This document shows, in pieces, positions 1 to 4,220 of a stretch of 10,306 nucleotides of DNA. Position numbers and translations under genes: made by a program. The notes under the pieces are model-generated. The model had not been told where the DNA came from and ran no database searches. It was given only the letters and a program-made list of their open reading frames with translations. Source of the stretch: an uncultured Sphingomonadales bacterium (lineage in GTDB: Bacteria > Pseudomonadota > Alphaproteobacteria > Sphingomonadales > Sphingomonadaceae); the NCBI GenBank assembly GCA_937898525.1, contig CALCBC010000017.1, positions 1-10,306 on the forward strand. Reading direction: 5' to 3'. Position 1 is the first letter of the stretch, and the number at the start of each line of letters is the position of its first letter.

Positions 1-49
1 CGCGTGCCAAGACGTTCTTTAGGCTGGCCCAGCGCAGCTTGTGCAAGAT

Positions 50-126
50 TGGCGCGCCCGGCAGGATTCGAACCTGCAACTCCAAGCTTAGAAGGCTCGT
101 GCTCTATCCAGTTGAACTACGGGCGC
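50..126 (-). tRNA. tRNA-Arg, anticodon TCT
   Basis: A complete cloverleaf reads on the minus strand. The 7-bp acceptor stem is GCGCCCG paired with CGGGCGC (54-60), followed by discriminator G and an encoded CCA (50-52). The anticodon stem CGAGC/GCTTG closes the loop CTTCTAA, with anticodon TCT at 90-92, which decodes AGA arginine codons. The T arm GCAGG-TTCGAAT-CCTGC is perfect. Length is 77 nt including CCA. AGA is a rare codon in a genome this GC-rich, so this is a minor isoacceptor. The neighbouring queuosine transporter is not a functional partner, because queuosine modifies GUN anticodons and not UCU. Confidence 0.97.
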
Positions 127-136
127 GTCGCGCGGG

Positions 137-164
137 TCATTAGCGTGCTTTGCGCGCGTCGCAA
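137..164 (-). promoter_or_regulatory. candidate promoter of tRNA-Arg
   Basis: On the minus strand a -35-like TTGCGA (159-164) lies 16 nt from a -10-like TAATGA (137-142), ending 10 nt before the mature tRNA 5' end. The spacing suits a sigma-70 promoter that starts close to the tRNA. This is a visual match only, in a 57-bp gap that must also hold the promoter of the plus-strand transporter. Confidence 0.4.
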
Positions 165-183
165 AACACGATAGGCAACCGGC

Positions 184-918
184 ATGGGGGAACCGCGCAA
201 ACTCGAGGGCGAAGCCGTCGCGACGGCGCAGTTCCGCTACTTCCCCTACGTGATGGCCGCGTTCGTCGCGATCCTGCTGCTGTCGAACCTGATCGGGGCA
301 TCCAAGCCGAGCTACGTCACGCTGCCGGGCGGCCGGGAGTGGGCGTTCGGGGCCGGCGTGCTGTTCTTCCCGGTCAGCTACATCATCGGCGACGTGCTGA
401 CCGAGGTCTACGGCTATGCCCATGCCCGGCGGGTGATCTGGACGGGATTCGTCGCGCTCGCGTTCATGGCGCTGATGGCCTGGGTGGTGGTCGCGCTGCC
501 GGCGGCGGAGGGGTGGGACGGACAGCAGGCCTACGAGCAGGTCTTCGGCAACACCTGGCGGATCGTCGCGGCCTCGATGGCCGCGTTCTGGGCTGGCGAG
601 TTCGCCAACAGCTTCGTGCTCGCGCGGATGAAGGTGTGGACCGGGGGACGGCTGCTGTGGGCCCGGACGATCGGCTCGACGGTGGTCGGTCAGGGCCTCG
701 ACAGCCTGATCTTCTATCCGGTGGCGTTCTGGGGGCTCGCCGGCTGGCCTGTCGAGCAATTGTGGCAGGTCGTGCTGTCGCAGTGGGCGATCAAGTCGGC
801 ATGGGAAGCGGTGCTGACGCCGGTGACCTATTCGGTGGTCGGGTTCCTCAAGCGGCGTGAAGGTGTCGACGTGTTCGATACCGCAACCGACTTCTCGCCG
901 TTTGCGAAGGCGCGCTGA
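184..918 (+). CDS. queuosine precursor transporter, VUT/YhhQ family
   Basis: A 244-aa inner-membrane protein of the DUF165/VUT family. E. coli YhhQ of this family imports queuosine precursors (preQ0/preQ1) used to modify GUN-anticodon tRNAs. Family hallmarks are visible: DVLTEVYGY at residues 70-78 after a hydrophobic segment, and a C-terminal block RTIGSTVVGQGLDSLIF at 161-177. About six hydrophobic segments lie near 21-39, 55-70, 86-105, 127-146, 170-190 and 196-222. The ATG at 184 gives a 20-residue cytoplasmic leader; the ribosome site (AGG, about 12 nt upstream) is weak, and the in-frame ATG at residue 24 would cut into the first helix, so the first ATG is preferred. The gene stands alone: a tRNA diverges upstream and a pspC unit converges downstream. 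The exact substrate cannot be told from sequence. I write YhhQ as a family name, not a proven orthologue. Confidence 0.9.
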   Translation: MGEPRKLEGEAVATAQFRYFPYVMAAFVAILLLSNLIGASKPSYVTLPGGREWAFGAGVLFFPVSYIIGDVLTEVYGYAHARRVIWTGFVALAFMALMAWVVVALPAAEGWDGQQAYEQVFGNTWRIVAASMAAFWAGEFANSFVLARMKVWTGGRLLWARTIGSTVVGQGLDSLIFYPVAFWGLAGWPVEQLWQVVLSQWAIKSAWEAVLTPVTYSVVGFLKRREGVDVFDTATDFSPFAKAR

Positions 919-925
919 GCGCGGG

Positions 926-958
926 GCGCGCTGGCCGAACTCAGTCGGCCAGCAGCGC
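926..958. terminator. bidirectional terminator-like hairpin between convergent genes
   Basis: A perfect 9-bp inverted repeat, GCTGGCCGA (930-938) and TCGGCCAGC (945-953), encloses the 6-nt loop ACTCAG. It extends by four more GC pairs (926-929 with 955-958) if A954 is bulged. The right arm and loop include the stop codon (941-943) and last codons of the minus-strand PspC gene. No T-tract follows on either strand, so this is a strong RNA hairpin of uncertain termination ability rather than a classical intrinsic terminator. Confidence 0.5.
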
Positions 959-1153
959 GATGGCGAGGTAGATCAGGACGAAGCTGCCGAAGCCGAACAC
1001 CGTGCCGGCGAGGAACACCAGCCGGACGATCAGCGGATCGACGTTCGTGTAGTTGGCGATCCCGGAGCAGACGCCGAAGATCTTGCCGTTGTGGCGGTCG
1101 AGGTGGAAGCCGGCCGGCGTGCCGCCGGCCGGGCGGCGGTCGAGCGGGCTCAT
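941..1153 (-). CDS. PspC-domain membrane protein
   Basis: A 70-aa protein consisting almost only of a PspC domain. The motif K24-IFGVCSGIANYTNVDP-L41 is the classical PspC signature (a GVCxGlA-type block followed by an (N/D)VDPxxVRL-like stretch). It is followed by one or two membrane-embedded segments (about 43-68) ending in AIALLAD. In E. coli PspC is an inner-membrane sensor/effector of the phage-shock envelope stress response. This short form lacks the cytoplasmic C-terminal region of enterobacterial PspC, and no pspA, pspB or pspF lies in the window, so a stress-signalling role is only inferred. Its ATG overlaps the stop codon of the 43-aa ORF upstream (ATGA), which suggests coupled translation. 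It converges with the transporter gene, leaving 22 bp. Confidence 0.88.
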   Translation of the reverse strand: MSPLDRRPAGGTPAGFHLDRHNGKIFGVCSGIANYTNVDPLIVRLVFLAGTVFGFGSFVLIYLAIALLAD

Positions 1154-1281
1154 GCGAGGATCCCCACGACCGAGTGAACTTCGTGCGCCTGCACGGCGAG
1201 GCTGTTGACCATCAGCAGGCCGCTGATGAACACCGCACCGACCACTGCGAGCGCGTGACGAGCGAACGACGAAAACTGCAT
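1150..1281 (-). CDS. 43-aa membrane or secreted small protein upstream of PspC
   Basis: A small ORF of 43 codons that I do not recognise. A good ribosome site, AAGGGG (1290-1295), lies 8 nt before its ATG, which fixes the start. The peptide has a short N-terminal region with a single positive charge (Arg8), a hydrophobic core (about residues 10-30, ALAVVGAVFISGLLMVNSLA), then VQA followed by HEVHSVVGILA. This looks like either a signal peptide with cleavage after VQA (releasing an 11-residue tail) or a single transmembrane helix. Its TGA overlaps the ATG of the PspC-domain gene, so the two are almost certainly co-translated and probably function together in the envelope. Evidence that it is real: the strong Shine-Dalgarno sequence, the four-base overlap, and composition typical of exported peptides. 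Function is unknown. Confidence 0.72.
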   Translation of the reverse strand: MQFSSFARHALAVVGAVFISGLLMVNSLAVQAHEVHSVVGILA

Positions 1282-1355
1282 CTGTGTAACCCCTTCGAAT
1301 GTCCCGGCGGCCCTTTCCGCCGATGCCAGGTCTATTGCAGGGGGCGTGCCAAATT

Positions 1356-1377
1356 GCGGAAACCCTCGCATTTCCGC
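1356..1377. promoter_or_regulatory. inverted repeat in the pspC/recF divergent region
   Basis: A perfect 7-bp inverted repeat, GCGGAAA (1356-1362) and TTTCCGC (1371-1377), is separated by 8 nt (centre-to-centre about 15 bp). It sits about 75 bp upstream of the 43-aa/PspC unit and 128 bp upstream of recF, in the only place where both promoters can lie. It has the geometry of a dimeric regulator's operator. The regulator is not identifiable. Confidence 0.35.
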
Positions 1378-1429
1378 CATTTCTCGTTCATCGGGGCGAA
1401 AGATCCCCAAATTGACCCTGCCACGGGTT

Positions 1430-1441
1430 GGGAAATTTCCC
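1430..1441. promoter_or_regulatory. 12-bp perfect palindrome upstream of recF
   Basis: GGGAAATTTCCC at 1430-1441 is self-complementary over all 12 bases, unusual in this GC-rich DNA because of its A/T core. It lies 64 bp before the recF start, downstream of a possible -35 box TTGACC (1412-1417), so it could be an operator in the recF promoter. There is no convincing -10 box. Visual evidence only. Confidence 0.35.
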
Positions 1442-1504
1442 CAAGTTTCGGCGGCACTGCGGGGAGTGGCAATCGGCAGCGTTTCCCCTAAACCGGGGCG
1501 GCCG

Positions 1505-2593
1505 ATGGCGCTCGACCGGATCACCCTTTCCCACTTCCGCAACCATGCCGCGAGCCGCCTCGACGGCAGCGCGCGGGTCAACCTGCTGGTCGGCGAGAAC
1601 GGCGCCGGCAAGACCAACGTGCTCGAGGCGCTGTCGCTGCTGGCGCCGGGGCGCGGACTGCGACGGGCGCCGCTCGCCGAGGTGGCGCGCGCCGACGGGC
1701 CCGGTGGATTCTCGGTCAGCGCCGCGCTCGACTGCGGCGACGGGCGCGAGGCGGTGATGCTCGGGACCGGCACCCTGGCGGGCCGGCCCGGGCGGCGCGT
1801 GGTCCAGGTCAACGGCGCCGAGGCCAGCGCACTGGCGCTCGCCGAGTGGCTCGCGGTCGGCTGGCTGACCCCGGCGATGGACGGCCTGTTCGCCGACGGC
1901 GCCGCCGCGCGGCGGCGGTACATCGATCGGCTGGCGGTGGCGCTCGACCCGCTGCACGCGCGGCACGCCTCGCGCTACGAGGCGGCGCTGCGCGAGCGCA
2001 ACCGGCTGCTCGCGGGCGAGGCCGAGCCCGACCCGCAATGGCTGGCCTCGGTCGAGGCGCAGCTCGCCGGGGCCGGCGCGGCGCTGGCGCAGGGGCGCGC
2101 GGCGCTGGTCGAGCGGCTTTCCGCCGAGCTCGTCGCGCTGCCCGACGATCCGTTCGCGCGCCCTGTCCTGAGTTACGTTCCCGGCGGGCCGCTGGAGGCC
2201 GAAGCGCTGGCGGCGGAGCTTGCCGCGCAGCGCCGGCGCGACCGAGCGGCGCAGCGCACGCTGACCGGTCCGCATCGCGACGAGCTCGAGGTCGCCCATG
2301 CGTGGACGGGGATGCCCGCCGCGCAGTGCTCGACCGGCGAGCAGAAGGCGCTGCTGATCGCGATCACGCTGGCGCATGCCGGGCTCGCCGCGGCGGGGCG
2401 GCCGGGAGTGCTGCTGCTCGACGAGGTCGCGGCGCATCTCGATCCCGTGCGCCGGGGCGCGCTGTTCGAGCGGCTGCGCGCGGGCGGAGCGCAGGCGTGG
2501 CTGACGGGGACCGAGCTCGCGCCGTTCGCCGAGATCGCGGGCGAGGCGTCGGTGTGGCGGGTCAGCGGCGGGGCGGTGGAGCGCGCGGGATGA
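1505..2593 (+). CDS. recF: DNA replication/repair protein RecF
   Basis: A 362-aa SMC-like ATPase that binds DNA at single-strand/double-strand junctions and, with RecO and RecR, loads RecA on gapped DNA. The RecF order of motifs is complete: N-terminal LSHFRNH block (residues 8-14), Walker A GENGAGKT (30-37), the GPHRDEL block (255-261), ABC-type signature STGEQKALL (276-284), Walker B VLLLDE (302-307) and D-loop AHLD (310-313). Length is normal for the family. The frame stays open up to 1346, but the ATG at 1505 gives the usual RecF N-terminus (a short strand leading into the FRNH block) with a GGGGCGG purine run just upstream; the upstream extension has no family resemblance. The gene is alone here and not in the dnaA-dnaN-recF-gyrB cluster common in other bacteria. 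Its 3' end faces the esterase gene across a repeat-filled gap. Confidence 0.95.
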   Translation: MALDRITLSHFRNHAASRLDGSARVNLLVGENGAGKTNVLEALSLLAPGRGLRRAPLAEVARADGPGGFSVSAALDCGDGREAVMLGTGTLAGRPGRRVVQVNGAEASALALAEWLAVGWLTPAMDGLFADGAAARRRYIDRLAVALDPLHARHASRYEAALRERNRLLAGEAEPDPQWLASVEAQLAGAGAALAQGRAALVERLSAELVALPDDPFARPVLSYVPGGPLEAEALAAELAAQRRRDRAAQRTLTGPHRDELEVAHAWTGMPAAQCSTGEQKALLIAITLAHAGLAAAGRPGVLLLDEVAAHLDPVRRGALFERLRAGGAQAWLTGTELAPFAEIAGEASVWRVSGGAVERAG

Positions 2594-2645
2594 GGTGCGC
2601 TCCGGGGCGAACGCCGTGCCTTCATCCCCATCCAGGCTGCGCCAA

Positions 2646-2690
2646 CTCGCTTCGCGAGCAAGCTTCGCCATCCTCCCCCATCAAGGGGGA
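2646..2690. repeat. two adjacent hairpins, REP-like intergenic element
   Basis: In the recF/esterase convergent gap, CTCGC-TTC-GCGAG (2646-2658) is followed 15 nt later by TCCCCC-ATCAA-GGGGGA (2674-2690). The flanking TTCGCCATCCTCCCC...AAGGGGGA type of sequence resembles intergenic repeats I associate with sphingomonad genomes, though I cannot confirm the copy number here. There is no T-run after either stem, so neither is a clear terminator. Confidence 0.45.
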
Positions 2691-2702
2691 AGGGGGCGGT
2701 GC

Positions 2703-2761
2703 GACAAATCGGGGACAGTCCCTCTTTTCCGGACAAGTCGGGGACAGTCCCTCTTTTCCGG
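2703..2761. repeat. 29-bp-period tandem repeat, two copies
   Basis: Two near-identical units, starting at 2703 and 2732 with a period of 29 bp, differ at one position (A2708 versus G2737). The shared core of 24 bp (2709-2732 and 2738-2761) holds the small palindrome GGGACAGTCCC followed by TCTTTTCC. On the plus strand each unit is a short stem (GGGGA/TCCCT, loop CAG) followed by a T-rich run, so the pair could act as weak tandem terminators for recF. It lies in the gap between the convergent recF and esterase genes. Confidence 0.75.
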
Positions 2762-2786
2762 GTCAGGTCTGCGCAGCTGCCCTTGC

Positions 2787-3485
2787 CTACTCGTCCGGCA
2801 GCGCCCGCTCGACGTCGTCGACGGTCGCCGCGACCATCGCCTCGATGCCTTCGGCGGTCGGGTGGATGCGGTCGGGCTGGATCAGTTCGGGGTTGTCGTA
2901 GACCGGTTCGAGCAGGAACGGGACCAGCGCGGCACCGAACTCGCGGGCGAGGGCCGGGTAGAGGCCGTCGAACTCGGCGACGTAGGCTGCGCCGAGGTTG
3001 GGCGGGGCGCGCATGCCCATCAGCAGCACGGGGATGCGCCGCCGCTGCAGCTCGGTGAGGATCGCGGCGAGGTTCTCGCGGGTCTCGGCCGGCGAGATGC
3101 CGCGGAGGAGATCGTTGCCGCCGAGCTCGACGATCGCGAGGTCGGGCGGGCCTGGCTGGCTATCGAGGACGAAGCCGAGCCGCTGCCGCCCGGCGGCGGT
3201 GGTGTCGCCCGAAACGCCCGCGTCGATCACGTGCGCGTTGATCCCCCGCCGTCGCAGTGCGGCCTCGAGCACGTCGGGATAGCCCTCGCCCTCCTCGAGC
3301 CCGTAGCCGGCGAACAGGCTGTCGCCGAACGCGAGAATGCGGCGCTCGGGACCGGTGGGGACGGGCGCAGGCTCGGCCGAGGCTGTCGGGGCGGTCGCCT
3401 CGGGGACTGCGGGCGCTTCGGCCGCGTCGTTGCAGGCGGCCAGGACCAGGGCCGGCAGCAGCACCGACAACCCGCGACATTTCAT
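2787..3485 (-). CDS. TesA-like GDSL esterase/lysophospholipase, lipoprotein
   Basis: A 232-aa SGNH-hydrolase of the TesA (arylesterase / acyl-CoA thioesterase I / lysophospholipase L1) group. The catalytic blocks are all present: GDSL motif FGDSL with nucleophile Ser56 (block I), GVSGDTT at 90-96 (block II glycine), GGND at 122-125 (block III Asn124) and DxxHP with Asp205 and His208 (block V). The N-terminus has a short basic region, a hydrophobic stretch and a lipobox LAAC with Cys18, then a Pro/Ala-rich linker to about residue 46. It is therefore expected to be a lipid-anchored envelope esterase, whereas E. coli TesA is a soluble periplasmic enzyme. The ATG at 3485 is chosen because AAGGAGG (3494-3500) lies 8 nt upstream; the frame is open a further 9 codons. 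It diverges from the ybbA-like gene, the conserved tesA/ybbA arrangement. Substrate is unknown. Confidence 0.9.
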   Translation of the reverse strand: MKCRGLSVLLPALVLAACNDAAEAPAVPEATAPTASAEPAPVPTGPERRILAFGDSLFAGYGLEEGEGYPDVLEAALRRRGINAHVIDAGVSGDTTAAGRQRLGFVLDSQPGPPDLAIVELGGNDLLRGISPAETRENLAAILTELQRRRIPVLLMGMRAPPNLGAAYVAEFDGLYPALAREFGAALVPFLLEPVYDNPELIQPDRIHPTAEGIEAMVAATVDDVERALPDE

Positions 3486-3493
3486 TACGCAAG

Positions 3494-3540
3494 CCTCCTT
3501 GTTCGCGACCAATCCCTATGCCATCCCGGGAGGGTGACAA
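3494..3540 (-). promoter_or_regulatory. candidate promoter and ribosome site of the esterase gene
   Basis: On the minus strand TTGTCA (3535-3540) and TAGGGA (3513-3518) are spaced 16 bp, followed by Shine-Dalgarno AAGGAGG (3494-3500) 8 nt before the ATG at 3485. The -35 box overlaps the start codon of the divergent ABC ATPase gene (3534-3536). The ribosome site is strong. The promoter is a consensus-like visual match. Confidence 0.45.
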
Positions 3541-3549
3541 GTCCTCCCG
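3527..3549 (+). promoter_or_regulatory. hairpin placing the ybbA start codon in its loop
   Basis: CGGGAGG (3527-3533) and CCTCCCG (3543-3549) form a perfect 7-bp stem with the 9-nt loop GTGACAAGT, whose first three bases are the GTG start codon of the ABC ATPase. The left arm is the only Shine-Dalgarno-like sequence, and it directly abuts the GTG with zero spacing. If folded, the mRNA would hide the ribosome site. No other in-frame start is available nearby, so the start itself is unusual. Confidence 0.45.
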
Positions 3550-4220
3550 CGATCGTCGCGCGCGATCTCAGGCTCACTCTCGGCGAAGGCGACGCGGCGG
3601 TCGAGATCCTCCGCGGCATCGACCTCACCGTCGCTACCGGCGAGACGCTGGCGCTGCTCGGCCCCTCGGGCTCGGGCAAGAGTTCGCTGATGGCGGTGCT
3701 CTCGGGTCTCGAGCGCGCGACCAGCGGCACGGTCCATGTTGCCGGCGCGGACTTCGAGACTCTCGACGAGGACGCGCTGGCACGGGCGCGGCGCGGGCGC
3801 ATCGGCATCGTGCTGCAGGCGTTCCACCTGCTGCCGACGATGACCGCGCAGGAGAACGTCGCCACCCCGCTCGAACTGGCCGGCCAGCCCGATGCCTGGG
3901 CGCGGGCGGCGGCCGAGCTCGAGGCGGTCGGCCTCGGGCACCGGCTGACGCACTACCCGGCGCAGCTGTCCGGCGGCGAGCAGCAGCGCGTCGCCATTGC
4001 CCGCGCGATCGCGCCGCGTCCGGCGCTCATCTTCGCCGACGAGCCGACCGGCAACCTCGACGCGAAGACCGGCCACGACATCATCGAGCTGCTCTTCGCC
4101 CGCCGCGCCGAGACCGGCGCGACGCTGGTGATGATCACCCACGACGAGGCGCTCGCCGAGCACTGCGACCGCGTGGTGACGCTGGCCGACGGGCGGATCG
4201 TGAGCGACAGCGCGGCATGA
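3534..4220 (+). CDS. YbbA-like ABC transporter ATP-binding protein
   Basis: A 228-aa ABC ATPase, the same length as E. coli YbbA, of the MacB/LolD/FtsE-like group that drives FtsX-fold permeases. Motifs in order: Walker A GPSGSGKS (43-50), Q-loop Gln95 in VLQAFHLLP, signature LSGGEQQR (145-152), Walker B LIFADE (165-170), D-loop NLDAK (174-178) and switch His203 in ITHDE. The start is GTG at 3534: it gives the expected N-terminus (MTSPPAIVARDL), and no ATG or other standard start occurs in frame near it. The frame is open far upstream, but there it runs antisense through the esterase gene. The Shine-Dalgarno sequence abuts the GTG inside a hairpin. The stop overlaps the permease start (ATGA), so the two subunits should be made in step. 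Substrate is not known; LolD-type lipoprotein export is a less likely alternative given the neighbouring permease. Confidence 0.92.
   Translation: MTSPPAIVARDLRLTLGEGDAAVEILRGIDLTVATGETLALLGPSGSGKSSLMAVLSGLERATSGTVHVAGADFETLDEDALARARRGRIGIVLQAFHLLPTMTAQENVATPLELAGQPDAWARAAAELEAVGLGHRLTHYPAQLSGGEQQRVAIARAIAPRPALIFADEPTGNLDAKTGHDIIELLFARRAETGATLVMITHDEALAEHCDRVVTLADGRIVSDSAA

Noticed and set aside
1346..1504. 53-codon N-terminal extension of RecF
   Set aside because: RecF proteins begin directly before the FRNH block. The extension crosses the palindromic control region and has no family resemblance.
1150..1923. Long minus-strand frame that contains the 43-aa ORF at its end
   Set aside because: The upstream part runs antisense through recF with Ser/Pro/Arg-rich composition. 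Only the last 43 codons have a ribosome site and sensible composition.
2595..3533. Upstream extension of the ABC ATPase frame
   Set aside because: It runs antisense through the esterase gene, shows no similarity to ABC proteins, and lacks a start supported by a ribosome site. The ATPase fold begins just after 3534.
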